51,068 nucleotides of DNA from an uncultured Lachnospiraceae bacterium (GCA_910578335.1 CAJTPU010000024.1:1-51068), one strand, 5' to 3'; shown: positions 1-8,659, counted from the stretch's first letter. The notes: a model not told the origin generated them from the sequence alone. A program made the numbers and translations.

Positions 1-85
1 GCGGTATCCCTGCTTTTTATTTATTCAGTTGTAACACATGTATTGTAATCCTACACATTTTTTGCAGAAAGCGCAAAAATATGTA

Positions 86-114
86 TTGACATTCGCAGCT
101 TGTTCCTCTACAAT
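86..114 (+). promoter_or_regulatory. sigma-A promoter of rpsT
   Basis: TTGACA at 86-91 and TACAAT at 109-114 are separated by 17 bp, a near-consensus housekeeping promoter. Transcription would start near 121, leaving a leader of about 80 nt before the TTG start of rpsT. Bases 1-85 show no gene on either strand that I can support. Confidence 0.85.
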
Positions 115-202
115 AATATGCGTATGTTTACATTGGTCGTCCGTGTCAGGCCAAATAAAATATTTAAAAAACAAGAGCATCGGGAAATGGGAGGTGTAGA
201 GA

Positions 203-466
203 TTGGCTAACATCAAATCTGCAAAAAAGAGAATTTTAGTAGCACAGACCAAGGCTGAAAGAAATAAATCTATCCGGTCAAGCGTTAAGACAGCGATGAA
301 GAAGGTATTTGCTGCTGTTGAAGGCGGCGACAAGGCTGCTGCCTCTGCTGCTTTAGTCAATGCGACAAAGATAATCGAGGCTGCTGCTTCCAAGGGAGTA
401 TATCACAAGAACAATGCTTCCAGAAAAGTATCCCGCCTTGCTATCGCCGTAAACAAAATGGCTTAA
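203..466 (+). CDS. rpsT: 30S ribosomal protein S20
   Basis: This encodes the 87-residue S20 protein, a primary binder of the 5' domain of 16S rRNA that stabilises the small subunit body. The N-terminus MANIKSAKKRI and the basic, Ala-rich helical sequence ending near KNNASRKVSRLA are typical of the family, and the length is normal. The start is TTG at 203, chosen because GGGAGGTG lies at 189-196 with good spacing; a TTG or UUG start is common for rpsT and is linked in other bacteria to feedback control of its own translation. The gene is monocistronic, with its own promoter upstream and a hairpin terminator downstream. Confidence 0.97.
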   Translation: MANIKSAKKRILVAQTKAERNKSIRSSVKTAMKKVFAAVEGGDKAAASAALVNATKIIEAAASKGVYHKNNASRKVSRLAIAVNKMA

Positions 467-489
467 ATTGTATAGAGAGCATAGAAAAA

Positions 490-518
490 CACCCATACCG
501 TCATGTGGGTGCTTTTTT
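490..518 (+). terminator. rho-independent terminator of rpsT
   Basis: CACCCA at 490-495 pairs with TGGGTG at 506-511 and is followed at once by a T-run. It lies about 24 bases after the rpsT stop and closes a one-gene transcript before the convergent gene ending at 595. Confidence 0.85.
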
Positions 519-594
519 ATGCCCTTTTCCGGCTCCGGCAGCTTTGCCTTCCACATATCATCCGTGCCGCCCCCTGATTTATGCTTCCATCCGT

Positions 595-1452
595 TTACCT
601 TCTCCTTCCGCCGCCTCCATGACTGACGCCGCCGCTGCTTACATGCCTGCCTCCGCCGCCGGAATGTCCGCCGCTGCCGCTGCTTGGATTGTAGGCTACG
701 CTTGTCACATGCTTGTTGATAAGCTCGTCACGCATCACGGTAAACTGTACGCTGCCGTTCTGTACATAGGTCGTAGCACCTGTTGTCTTTTCCCCCTCCT
801 TGGTCTTCATATGGGAAACAATGAAAATCACCGCCGCCACTGCTGCCACACCCAGTGGAATCAGCGGGTTTATGTTGATTCTGCCCCGCGTCATATCACG
901 GTATATGTCCTCTATGTACGCGCTGTAGGCTTTGTACGGGCTTTTTTCCACCCTGTCATAAACATCATCTAACACAGCATCTATCATGGAATTGGAGTAA
1001 CGCTCCAAAACCCGCCCACAGGTAGAGAGCCAGCTTCCCTTCTCGCCCTCGTACCAGTTGTCCAAAAGCAGCACGCCGTCTCCGTGCACTCTGTTGTAGC
1101 CAAAGCCGTTTTCGTCATAGAAATCGTCGGCAAAATCCCGCATGGCACGGCTCCAGTTGCTGTCCGTATTGGCTTCATAGCCATAAAACTCAAGCACCGA
1201 CTGGTCTATCGTCACGATAACAATGTCACAGCCTGTCTGCTGCTCCCGCTTCGCTATCTGCTCCGCAAGCTTCTTCTCCTCCGCCGCAGTCAGCACGTCC
1301 GCATAGTCAAACACCCGCTCGCCTTCCGCAGCATTGTTTTTTCTGATATATTTTTCCGTCAGGCTGCGTACCACGCCGATGCCCCCTGTCAGCAGCGCCA
1401 TCACCAGAATCGTAATAAATAAAAATTTGAAATAAGAAAAATATTGTTTCAT
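595..1452 (-). CDS. TPM-domain membrane protein with Gly/Ser/His-rich tail
   Basis: A 285-residue protein anchored by a hydrophobic segment near residues 8-26 (FLFITILVMALLTGG), followed by a TPM domain (about residues 45-200) of the kind seen in plant Psb32/TLP18.3 and bacterial YgcG proteins. A second membrane segment near residues 225-245 leads into a low-complexity tail rich in Ser, Gly and His. TPM domains have weak phosphatase activity in some plant members; the bacterial role is unsettled. The start at 1452 is chosen over an upstream in-frame codon because GGAG lies 7 bases before it and the hydrophobic anchor follows directly. It lies 14 bp downstream of the zinc-ribbon gene, so the two form an operon. 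Confidence 0.8.
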   Translation of the reverse strand: MKQYFSYFKFLFITILVMALLTGGIGVVRSLTEKYIRKNNAAEGERVFDYADVLTAAEEKKLAEQIAKREQQTGCDIVIVTIDQSVLEFYGYEANTDSNWSRAMRDFADDFYDENGFGYNRVHGDGVLLLDNWYEGEKGSWLSTCGRVLERYSNSMIDAVLDDVYDRVEKSPYKAYSAYIEDIYRDMTRGRININPLIPLGVAAVAAVIFIVSHMKTKEGEKTTGATTYVQNGSVQFTVMRDELINKHVTSVAYNPSSGSGGHSGGGGRHVSSGGVSHGGGGRRR

Positions 1453-1466
1453 GTCTGCTCCATTTC

Positions 1467-2471
1467 TCAAAAGAATAACAAAAGCTGCCGCACCAGCATC
1501 AGCAGTGCAAATACGGACGCAAATACCGTAGCGCCATACCCCCACACCTTTGCCTTGGAAAGAGGTACCCTTCCCACAATCTTACCGGTCTGCCCGTTGA
1601 CATGGAAGGTAAAATCCTCCCCCTTATATTTGTAATTGTAAACCCAGACAGGAAGCAGCGCGTAATTGGTCTGTGTCCGCGCCAGTGTCACCTGATTGTT
1701 CAGGCTGCTCTTTAACCCCACATACCCGCTTATGCTGTTGCGTAACAAAAGCTCCGCATCTGATTTTGCCTTTCCCACCGCGCGCGGCTCCATCGCCATA
1801 TCATCCTGATTGTAGCGCTCCGCGAAAAAGCCCGACATGTATTCTTCTTTAAAATCTACCAGTTGTCCGTAATTGTACGGCTCCATCAAATCCATGATGT
1901 TGTCCGGCATAGCGTCAGAAGCATCCACCGGCATCTTGTCAAAATCGACCTCCATCTCCCTGACAATGTGGTACACACTGGTTTCCGTATATTCCCTGTT
2001 GCCGCTCACCCACTTGCGTATCTTGCTGCCTTCCCCGTCGTACCGCCCCTGCACATGATAATCGTACATCCAGAAGGGAACATAGAGACCCGTCATGGTA
2101 TCCAGCTTCACTTCGGACAAAAAATCCCCCGGCGCGAACACACAGGACTTAAACTTCTCGCGAAGCTTTTTCTTGGTCAGTTCCTTGCTGTAGACAAACG
2201 GCACAATGCGGTTCGGCTTGTAAGCTCCCGTCACCCGCTCGTCAAAAATAATATAGTCCCCACAGTACGGACACCGGGAAGCTGACGTAAACTCCCCGAT
2301 ATTGCTGATTACGCCCCCACAGTTAATGCAGTTGTAAATGGACTGCTGCTCTGTTTTTTTCTCTTCACTGTCCACACCGTCGCAATACGGGCAGTGCATT
2401 TTTTGTATTTCCGGGTCATACACCACATTGCCCCCGCAGTTTTTACATTTAAATATCATGTTTGACTCCAT
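1467..2471 (-). CDS. zinc-ribbon membrane protein (TFIIB-type ribbons)
   Basis: A 334-residue protein with tandem CxxC zinc ribbons at the N-terminus: CKNC and CPYC in the first 35 residues, then CINC and CPYC up to about residue 75. The middle is a beta-rich globular region seen in clostridial zinc-ribbon proteins of unknown function, and the last 25 residues form one hydrophobic segment (ATVFASVFALLMLV), so it is tail-anchored. Met-5 (MIFKCKNC) is an alternative start. It is co-transcribed with the TPM-domain gene downstream. Together with the SPFH and zinc-ribbon genes at 28-30 kb it suggests a membrane quality-control type of module, an inference from domain types only. Confidence 0.75.
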   Translation of the reverse strand: MESNMIFKCKNCGGNVVYDPEIQKMHCPYCDGVDSEEKKTEQQSIYNCINCGGVISNIGEFTSASRCPYCGDYIIFDERVTGAYKPNRIVPFVYSKELTKKKLREKFKSCVFAPGDFLSEVKLDTMTGLYVPFWMYDYHVQGRYDGEGSKIRKWVSGNREYTETSVYHIVREMEVDFDKMPVDASDAMPDNIMDLMEPYNYGQLVDFKEEYMSGFFAERYNQDDMAMEPRAVGKAKSDAELLLRNSISGYVGLKSSLNNQVTLARTQTNYALLPVWVYNYKYKGEDFTFHVNGQTGKIVGRVPLSKAKVWGYGATVFASVFALLMLVRQLLLFF

Positions 2472-2598
2472 TTCTGCGCCTTTTGCTGCCGCTTATTCTG
2501 CTTTATTATAACAAAATATAACCGTTTTCGCAACGAAACTTCCCAAAAACAATAAAAACGGACCGGCTCCCCTTACAGCCTATGCCCGTTTCACAATA

Positions 2599-2826
2599 TT
2601 AGTCCTGCTCTTTTCCTATTAATGCCGCTTGATACTTCCCTGCAATATGAGTATGAAAGAAAGCGGCTGCCGCCTCTGTTTTTCTCCATTCATACCATAC
2701 GCCTTCCGGTACGTCATAAAACTGCCACACCTGTCCGTCCGACAAAAACTCCAGTTCCAATACGGCGCAGAGCGCGTCATAACCTGCGCTGGCAATTCCC
2801 GATACCGCCATTTTAAACCTCTTCAA
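2599..2826 (-). CDS. KTSC-domain protein
   Basis: A small protein of about 75 residues matching the KTSC domain: AVSGIASAGYD, LELEFLSDGQVWQFYDVP and a closing GKYQAAL. KTSC proteins are often found alone or next to nucleic-acid enzymes, and their biochemical role is not established. The start is uncertain. A TTG at 2826 follows AGGAGGAG by 10-12 bases and is used here; an ATG at 2811 with a weaker GAGG six bases upstream is equally compatible with the domain boundary. It lies between the zinc-ribbon gene and the ECF sigma factor on the same strand. Confidence 0.75.
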   Translation of the reverse strand: MKRFKMAVSGIASAGYDALCAVLELEFLSDGQVWQFYDVPEGVWYEWRKTEAAAAFFHTHIAGKYQAALIGKEQD

Positions 2827-2897
2827 TAAATTTATGCTCCTCCTCCTTTGTATCATTTCAGAGACATTGCTGTTTTTCCATGCCCCTACTCAATTAA

Positions 2898-2923
2898 TGT
2901 TACAAGGCGGCGGAAACGTAACA
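2898..2923 (-). promoter_or_regulatory. inverted repeat between sigma-factor and KTSC genes
   Basis: TGTTAC at 2898-2903 and GTAACA at 2918-2923 form a perfect 6-bp inverted repeat. Read on the minus strand, the TGTTAC part followed by a T-rich stretch resembles a -35 element of ECF sigma factors (TGtaAC type). It could be a promoter of the KTSC gene read by the sigma factor encoded next door. No clear -10 was seen. Confidence 0.3.
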
Positions 2924-2949
2924 AAAAAATTATCACATTCTTGCGGCTT

Positions 2950-3450
2950 TCAGGCTCCCAGCCCCTCTCTCAGCTTTTTGCGGGTCCGGCAAAGCCGCAT
3001 TCTCACATTTTCCTCCGAAATCCCCAACTGTATGGCAATATCTGCGCCGCTGTAGCCCTCCACATAATATTTCTGCAGCAATTTCCATTCTTTTTCCGGC
3101 AGCAGATTTTGTAATACGATTTCTGTCTCCACCGCCCCGTACATGTCGGCAGCGCACATGGATTTTTCCGTTTCCCTCACCATTTCCAGAGATAACGCCT
3201 GATTTTCTTTTCTCCTGCGCATATTGCCCGCCACATAAGCCGCCGTTTTGTACAGCCATCCCGCCGGCTTTGGATGCCCTTCCAGCATATTCCAGCACGC
3301 GTAAGCCATACAATAACTCTCCTGCACAATATCTTCCACCACACTCTCCCTTCCCGCCATTTTTCTCACATACTTGCAAAATGCCTCGTAAGTCCCAAAA
3401 TAAAACTCCCGAAAATCGTCTTCACTGCCCTGCATCTCCTCTGCCCTCAT
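2950..3450 (-). CDS. ECF-type RNA polymerase sigma factor
   Basis: A 166-residue sigma-70 family factor with only regions 2 and 4, the ECF layout. Region 2 spans about residues 12-80 and contains EDIVQESYCMAY; region 4 spans about 110-160 with an HTH (GYSGADIAIQLGISEENVR). It would redirect RNA polymerase to a small regulon after a signal. ECF factors usually sit next to an anti-sigma gene, but none is visible: downstream is the KTSC gene and upstream an XRE repressor behind a terminator. Its signal therefore cannot be guessed. The ATG at 3450 gives the normal family length. Confidence 0.88.
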   Translation of the reverse strand: MRAEEMQGSEDDFREFYFGTYEAFCKYVRKMAGRESVVEDIVQESYCMAYACWNMLEGHPKPAGWLYKTAAYVAGNMRRRKENQALSLEMVRETEKSMCAADMYGAVETEIVLQNLLPEKEWKLLQKYYVEGYSGADIAIQLGISEENVRMRLCRTRKKLREGLGA

Positions 3451-3506
3451 CCTTTCTTTTTTTATAAAAGAGGTTCGGAATAAGCCCTACTCCCTTTCAC
3501 TAAAAT

Positions 3507-3543
3507 AAGCCGCCTCCGTGCACACGGCACTTCAGCGGCTTTT
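3507..3543 (-). terminator. bidirectional hairpin terminator
   Basis: AAGCCGC at 3507-3513 pairs with GCGGCTT at 3535-3541, with a smaller CCGTG/CACGG stem nested inside. On the minus strand it is followed by TTATTTTAG. It sits just past the stop of the XRE gene (3562-3894) and separates it from the sigma-factor gene. Confidence 0.65.
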
Positions 3544-3561
3544 ACCTTTTCCCTTTTATGG

Positions 3562-3894
3562 CTACCTCGTTATATATGCATACATATATTCCAGACAACG
3601 CTTCAACAAATGCTCTCTCTGCTCCTTGCTGCAGTTTACAAGATATTTGTCTAAATCAAATTCCTCCATTTTCTCCCCCACCAGCAGATACGAAGGGTCA
3701 ATATGCAGTCTTTCATATAAAATCCTGACCTTTTCCAGCGTCAGACCTGTACTTCCACTCTCTATTTTTCTATAGTGGTCATCCGAAACATCCAGTATTT
3801 CTGCAAGTTCTGCCTGCGACCTTCCCAAATTCTCCCTGATAATCCGCAGCCTCATGCCAATCTCGACATTATTGCCCTTCTTCGCCCTGCCCAT
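3562..3894 (-). CDS. XRE-family DNA-binding protein
   Basis: A 110-residue protein with one Cro/C1-type HTH at about residues 12-66 (GMRLRIIRENLGRSQAELAEILDV spans the first helices; the recognition helix is near SDDHYRKIESG). The C-terminal 40 residues are charged and helical, probably for dimerisation. A hairpin terminator follows the stop. No target is evident; the gene stands alone between the ansA/MATE operon and the sigma factor. The 150 bases upstream, up to the ansA stop, contain no further gene. Confidence 0.85.
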   Translation of the reverse strand: MGRAKKGNNVEIGMRLRIIRENLGRSQAELAEILDVSDDHYRKIESGSTGLTLEKVRILYERLHIDPSYLLVGEKMEEFDLDKYLVNCSKEQREHLLKRCLEYMYAYITR

Positions 3895-4043
3895 AATGGT
3901 GTTTCCTCTCTCTGCTTCTAAAGCAGTAAAACCTGCTTACCGCTTTCATCATACCAATATAACAAAGGATACAATAGCGCACCAAATAACCCTTTTTCAT
4001 GCACTTCGTATCCTTCCCATTATTGTATACAGGACGACTTTCT

Positions 4044-5045
4044 TTATACAAAAAGAATATCGTGATTTATGGTTTTGTAGAATAATTCCCGGAATTCCTC
4101 TATATTTTCCGCCTGTGCAAGCCCCCACATCATCTTGGTGACTACCGCCTCCAGCGTCATGTCATAGGCTTCCATCAGCCCAAAATTCTCCTTTATCAGC
4201 TTCCCCACCCGGTATATCCCCATGTCGCTTCCCTCATGGGTAACTTGTGTCGCCGCCATCACCACCTTTCCCGCCTTCGTCCACCGTTCCACTTCAGCGT
4301 AAAAGGGAACCTCCCCGTACTCCGGAAATCCTCCCACCCCGAAGGATTCGATTACCACGCCGTCGTAAAAGGGAAACAGGCGGTTTAAAACGGAAGCGTC
4401 CATACCAGGTATCAGCTTAAGCAAAAGCACCCTTTCATTTAAAGCATGGTAAAATACCGTCTCACCGCTTACCTTTTCCTTGTCCTCAATATAAAAAGTA
4501 ATATGCCCCTCCCTGATGACCGCTATGGAAGGGTAATTGATGCTGGAAAATGCATTGTAGCTTTTGGAGCGTTCCTTTTTGGCGCGGGTTCCTGCAATGA
4601 CGGCGCCGCCAAAGACAATATTGACGCCGTGCGCCTTGTCGTTTGACGCAAAATAAAGGCTGTCCAGCAGATTGGTGCGGGCATCCGTCACCGGAAGGTC
4701 TATGGGCTTCTGCGCGCCTGTCACCACAATAGGCTTTTTGCTGTTCTGAACCAGATAAGAAAGCGCCGCCGCCGAAAATGCCATGGTGTCCGTTCCGTGG
4801 CATATCACAAAGCCATCGTAGGCATCGTAGTTTTCCTCAATGACTGCCGCCATTTTCAGCCAGTGCGCCCCCTCTATATTCGTACTGTCCAGACTAAAAA
4901 GCTGGCAGGTATCCACACTGCAGAAGGTTTCATATTCCTTCACATAATGCAGAAGCTCGTTCACGGCAAGCTGCGGAGAGAGCCCCTCCTTTGTATAGCC
5001 GCAGGCAATCGTCCCGCCGGTTGCAAGCAGTAAAATTTTTTTCAT
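4044..5045 (-). CDS. ansA: type I L-asparaginase
   Basis: A 333-residue cytoplasmic asparaginase that hydrolyses L-asparagine to aspartate and ammonia. The first catalytic loop is TGGTIACGY with the nucleophile Thr at about residue 12; the second conserved site is HGTDTM with Thr-85 and Asp-86, and VTGAQKP follows. The absence of a signal peptide and the length fit the type I (AnsA) family, not the periplasmic type II. The start codon overlaps the stop of the upstream MATE gene by 4 bp (5042-5045), so the pair is translationally coupled. This pairing could mean the pump and the amidohydrolase act on related substrates, but that is inference. Confidence 0.92.
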   Translation of the reverse strand: MKKILLLATGGTIACGYTKEGLSPQLAVNELLHYVKEYETFCSVDTCQLFSLDSTNIEGAHWLKMAAVIEENYDAYDGFVICHGTDTMAFSAAALSYLVQNSKKPIVVTGAQKPIDLPVTDARTNLLDSLYFASNDKAHGVNIVFGGAVIAGTRAKKERSKSYNAFSSINYPSIAVIREGHITFYIEDKEKVSGETVFYHALNERVLLLKLIPGMDASVLNRLFPFYDGVVIESFGVGGFPEYGEVPFYAEVERWTKAGKVVMAATQVTHEGSDMGIYRVGKLIKENFGLMEAYDMTLEAVVTKMMWGLAQAENIEEFRELFYKTINHDILFV

Positions 5046-6472
5046 GCCGCCTCTCCTTTCTTATCAAAGCCGTGTACCCAGTCCGAAAACAGATAATACC
5101 CCAGATAAACCGCCGAGCTGATTGCCCACGTCAGCGGATACGCCCAGTAAATATGCGCAATTTCACCGGTAAGGCGCATCACAAGAATAATATAGGCGAT
5201 GCGTACCACGCACCAGATGGAAAGCATAATCACCATAGGGACAAACGCCTTTCCCGCGCCGCGGCAGACAGCCGCTATGGAATGGGAAAAAGCAAGCAGA
5301 AAATAAAACAGCGCTACTGTTCTTGCCTGCTGTACGCCAAAGGCAATCACGCCTGCCGTCCTGTCAAAAACGCCAATCAACTGCGGCGCAAATACATAAT
5401 ATCCCGCGCCGATTATCTCCGCCAAAATCACGGCGGCAAGGATACTGAAGCGCGCGCCCTTTCTGGCACGTTCATACTGCCTCGCCCCAAGGTTCTGGCT
5501 GATAAAAGTAGTCGCCGCCATATTAAAGCTTGTAATGGGAAGAAACGCAAACCCTTCTATTTTTGCATGGGTGCCATAAGCAGCCATGGCAAGCTTGCCA
5601 AAAGAATTAATCTGGGACTGCACGATGACATTGGCAAACGCAATCACCGAATTCTGGACTCCCGAGGGAAAACCATAACGGACAATTTCTATGAGCGTCG
5701 CCTTATGGAACCGTATCTTTTTCCATTCCACCGTATAAATATTGCCCTTTTGCAACAGATGCACCATACAAAGCACGACGCTCGCCGCCTGCGAAATCAC
5801 CGTCGCTGCCGCCGCCGACCAGACACCCCAGTGAAATACGCCGATAAACAACAAATCCAGCACAATGTTGAGAATAGAAGAAAAAATGAGATAGTACAAA
5901 GGACGCCTGCTGTCACCCAGCGCATTCATAATGCTGCGGCAGATATTGTACAAAACCATCGCCAGCGCCCCCAGAAAATAATAGCGGAAATACTCCACAG
6001 CCTCCGGCATAACCTCTGCGTCCGTCTGCATCCATCTAAGAAAAGTGGGTGTAAAGGCAACCCCCGTCACCGTCAGTACCACCCCGCTTACAATGCCAAA
6101 CGAAAGAATCGTATGTACGGCGCGCGAAACCTGCTCCCCGTCACCCGCTCCAAAAAATTTGGAAATCACCACGCCGCCGCCCATTGCAGTTCCCATAAAA
6201 AAACTTATCATCAAAAAAATCAGCGTACCCGACGAAGTGACCGCGGCAAGCGCGTTCGTCCCTAAAAACTTGCCGACAATCAGCGCATCCGCCGTATTGT
6301 AAAGCTGTTGGAACACCTGACTGAAAAAAACAGGCAGCGCAAAGCCCAGCATCAGGGAATACGGATTGCCCTGCGTCATATCCTTTACATGGGAAGCGCT
6401 CCCCTCTAAAGCCGCTCTTTTGGGGGATTCCGCCTCTCCGCCATATTTAGCGCCATTCCTTATGCGCAGCAT
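5042..6472 (-). CDS. MATE-family efflux transporter
   Basis: An integral membrane antiporter of about 476 residues in the MATE superfamily, which exports drugs or metabolites using an ion gradient. Twelve hydrophobic segments are visible in two related halves; the first half carries PVFFSQVFQQLYNTADALIV and the second VRYGFPSGVQNSVIAFANV, both typical. The ATG at 6472 is preferred because AAGGAGA lies 9 bases upstream; an in-frame TTG at 6493 lies before that site. It overlaps ansA by 4 bp. A long open frame on the opposite strand (4991-6265) is a compositional shadow of this gene. Confidence 0.93.
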   Translation of the reverse strand: MLRIRNGAKYGGEAESPKRAALEGSASHVKDMTQGNPYSLMLGFALPVFFSQVFQQLYNTADALIVGKFLGTNALAAVTSSGTLIFLMISFFMGTAMGGGVVISKFFGAGDGEQVSRAVHTILSFGIVSGVVLTVTGVAFTPTFLRWMQTDAEVMPEAVEYFRYYFLGALAMVLYNICRSIMNALGDSRRPLYYLIFSSILNIVLDLLFIGVFHWGVWSAAAATVISQAASVVLCMVHLLQKGNIYTVEWKKIRFHKATLIEIVRYGFPSGVQNSVIAFANVIVQSQINSFGKLAMAAYGTHAKIEGFAFLPITSFNMAATTFISQNLGARQYERARKGARFSILAAVILAEIIGAGYYVFAPQLIGVFDRTAGVIAFGVQQARTVALFYFLLAFSHSIAAVCRGAGKAFVPMVIMLSIWCVVRIAYIILVMRLTGEIAHIYWAYPLTWAISSAVYLGYYLFSDWVHGFDKKGEAA

Positions 6473-6562
6473 CTGCAACACTCTCCTTAGCAAAAATGTA
6501 ACGGCATCACGTTTTTCCTGCCGCTAACTTTCAGCATAAGGCAGAGCTGCAGATAAGTCAAA

Positions 6563-6961
6563 CTATTTTTCCTTTTGGGGATATTCCATATTGTTTTTAT
6601 CACAATAATCCTTTACCGCCGCCTTGACAGCTTCCTCCGCCAGCACGGAGCAGTGCAGCTTATGCGGCGGCAGACCGTCAAGCACTTCCGCCACCGCCTG
6701 ATTGGTTAACTGAAGAACCTCCGTCAGCGGCTTTCCTTTTATCATCTCCGTCGCCATCGAACTGGAAGCAATCGCGGAGCCGCAGCCAAAAGTCTCAAAT
6801 TTTACGTCCGCCACAACGCCGCCGTCAATTTTCAGATATATTTTCATAATGTCTCCGCACCTGCTGTTGCCCGCCACACCGACGCCGTCCGCGTCTGCAA
6901 TCTCCCCTGCATTTTGGGGATTGCGGAAATGCTCCATTACTTTTTCACTATATAGTGCCAT
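6563..6961 (-). CDS. nifU: NifU/IscU-type Fe-S cluster scaffold protein
   Basis: A 132-residue scaffold on which Fe-S clusters are built from sulfur supplied by the cysteine desulfurase. The three ligand cysteines are present in the right contexts: NSRCGD (Cys-35, with the Asp that aids cluster release at 37), FGCGSAIASSS (Cys-60) and LHCSVLAEEA (Cys-104). The start at 6961 is set by AAAGGAGGAG upstream and by the family N-terminus YSEKVMEHFRNP. It lies 16 bp downstream of a small membrane-protein gene and in one line with nifS, giving a minimal NIF-like Fe-S assembly set as found in clostridia. Confidence 0.95.
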   Translation of the reverse strand: MALYSEKVMEHFRNPQNAGEIADADGVGVAGNSRCGDIMKIYLKIDGGVVADVKFETFGCGSAIASSSMATEMIKGKPLTEVLQLTNQAVAEVLDGLPPHKLHCSVLAEEAVKAAVKDYCDKNNMEYPQKEK

Positions 6962-6977
6962 AGGATTTCTCCTCCTT

Positions 6978-7373
6978 TTACCAATGCAGCTCACACGTAC
7001 CGGTTGCACCCTTAAAGTCCCAGCGTAAATAATACTTGTTTTTTGCGTCTATCTCTATTTTTCCAAAAGACGACTGCCGGTTTAATTTCAGCAGCTCCTG
7101 CTTTTTCTTATCCAATAGCGTTACCTCTACATTCCCTTTTGACAATTGCGCATCAAAAGTAAACTCATAGACTTTGCTTTCGCGGAATCTTCCCACATAC
7201 TTGACCCTGCCGGTACACGAATCCAAAGTTGCCTTATGGGCTTTTTTACCGCGGCGAAATACAAATAAAATTGCAGTTGTACTCTTTAACACTCCAAAGC
7301 CCTTACAATACAACAAATATATGACGGCACAAACAACTGCAGCTAAGACTGCGGCATATAACCACTCGCTCAT
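6978..7373 (-). CDS. small single-span membrane protein between nifS and nifU
   Basis: A 131-residue protein not recognised as a known family. Residues 4-24 form one hydrophobic segment (WLYAAVLAAVVCAVIYLLYC); the remainder is basic and predicted to be beta-rich and soluble, with alternating hydrophobic residues such as KVYEFTFDAQL and NVEVTLLD, suggesting a small beta-sandwich facing one side of the membrane. The start at 7373 is chosen because GGGAGG precedes it and the hydrophobic anchor follows directly; an upstream in-frame codon would add a charged stretch. Its position inside the nifS-nifU pair suggests co-expression, but nothing in the sequence ties it to Fe-S chemistry. Confidence 0.75.
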   Translation of the reverse strand: MSEWLYAAVLAAVVCAVIYLLYCKGFGVLKSTTAILFVFRRGKKAHKATLDSCTGRVKYVGRFRESKVYEFTFDAQLSKGNVEVTLLDKKKQELLKLNRQSSFGKIEIDAKNKYYLRWDFKGATGTCELHW

Positions 7374-7474
7374 TCCCTTACCTCCCAAAGAATTCCTATT
7401 TGCTACTCTGATTTTAGCACGGGCAGCTTTTCTCTGCAATCCACGGTTCGCAAAATCTTCCATGCTTCATTCTG

Positions 7475-8659
7475 TTACAAAATAAATCTTAATTTACCGC
7501 TTATTTTCTCCTTCCACAACGGGGATATGTTTCTAAGACGTTCCACCGCCTTCGGTACAATCTTTAAAATCTGTTCTACTTCCTCTTCTGTATTGTCCGC
7601 ATCCAGGGAAAGTCGCAGGGAGCCATGCGCTATCTCGTGGGACCTGCCGATTGCAAGGAGCACATGGCTGGGCGCAAGTGAGCCCGATGTACATGCCGAA
7701 CCGGAGGATGCACAAATCCCCTCGTCATCCAGCAGCAGAAGCAGGCTTTCTCCCTCGATGCCTTCAAAGCAGAAATTCACATTCCCCGGCAGTCTTTTGT
7801 CCGCATCGCCGTTCAGTATGGAATGCGGGATTTGGGAGAGTCCCTCTATCAGTCTGGTGCGCAGTCTTATCAGCCTTTCCTGATTTTTTTCCCTCTCACG
7901 GCATGTTTCCTCAAGCGCCGCTGCCATGCCCATAACGGCGGCTACGTTTTCTGTCCCCGCGCGCTTTCCTCTCTCCTGCGCGCCTCCTGCAATCAGGCTT
8001 TCCAACGCCATCCCGCGTCTTGCATACAGTGCACCGATGCCTTTCGGCCCGTGAAATTTATGCGCTGACAAGGACAACAAATCAATATTCTGCTCTTTTA
8101 CATGAACGGGCAAATGTCCCACAGCCTGCACCGCATCCGTGTGAAACGGCACTTTCCTTTCCAAACAGACGGCACCGATTTCCGCCACCGGTAAAACGGA
8201 GCCAATCTCATTGTTGGCATACATAATCGTCACAAGACAGGTATCCTCCCTGACTGCCTCTGCCACCTGCTCGGGATAAACCATGCCGTTTTCATGCACC
8301 GGCAGCAATTCTACGGTAAAGCCCTCTTTTTCCAGCTTCTGCAGGGTATGAAGTACTGCATGATGCTCAAACGCAGTAGATATCACATGCTTTTTCCCTT
8401 TCCGCTCCCCACTGTGGGCGGCGGAAAGGATTGCCTGATTATCCGCCTCGCTGCCGCCTGAGGTAAAATAAATCTCCTGCGGCAATGCGCCAATGCAGGC
8501 GGCTATGCGCTCCCTCGCCGACCACAACGCCTCTGCTGCTTTCTGCCCTGCCCCATACAGGCTGGAAGGATTGCCGAATATTTCCCTCATATACGGCAGC
8601 ATGGCTTCCATGGCTGTGCTGCTCATTCTTGTAGTTGCCGCATTATCTGCATAAATCAT
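7475..8659 (-). CDS. nifS: cysteine desulfurase (NifS/IscS family)
   Basis: A PLP enzyme of 394 residues that removes sulfur from cysteine as a persulfide for Fe-S assembly. The PLP lysine is Lys-201 in SLSAHKFHGPKG; His-100 in EHHAV stacks on the cofactor; the active-site cysteine is Cys-323 in SSGSACTSGSLAPSHVL, the group I (NifS/IscS) pattern with a long mobile loop. The N-terminus MIYADNAATT is standard. Downstream are a small membrane-protein gene and nifU; upstream is cysK, so the block joins cysteine synthesis to cysteine use. The divergent Rrf2 regulator is the likely controller of the block. Confidence 0.95.
   Translation of the reverse strand: MIYADNAATTRMSSTAMEAMLPYMREIFGNPSSLYGAGQKAAEALWSARERIAACIGALPQEIYFTSGGSEADNQAILSAAHSGERKGKKHVISTAFEHHAVLHTLQKLEKEGFTVELLPVHENGMVYPEQVAEAVREDTCLVTIMYANNEIGSVLPVAEIGAVCLERKVPFHTDAVQAVGHLPVHVKEQNIDLLSLSAHKFHGPKGIGALYARRGMALESLIAGGAQERGKRAGTENVAAVMGMAAALEETCREREKNQERLIRLRTRLIEGLSQIPHSILNGDADKRLPGNVNFCFEGIEGESLLLLLDDEGICASSGSACTSGSLAPSHVLLAIGRSHEIAHGSLRLSLDADNTEEEVEQILKIVPKAVERLRNISPLWKEKISGKLRFIL

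Noticed and set aside
3869..4051. Minus-strand frame of 60 codons between the XRE and ansA genes
   Set aside because: It overlaps the end of ansA, has no ribosome site and no family resemblance.
4991..6265. Open frame of 424 codons on the plus strand opposite the MATE gene
   Set aside because: It is very rich in Arg, His, Lys and Asn, has no family resemblance, and lies wholly opposite an intact membrane transporter with a good ribosome site.
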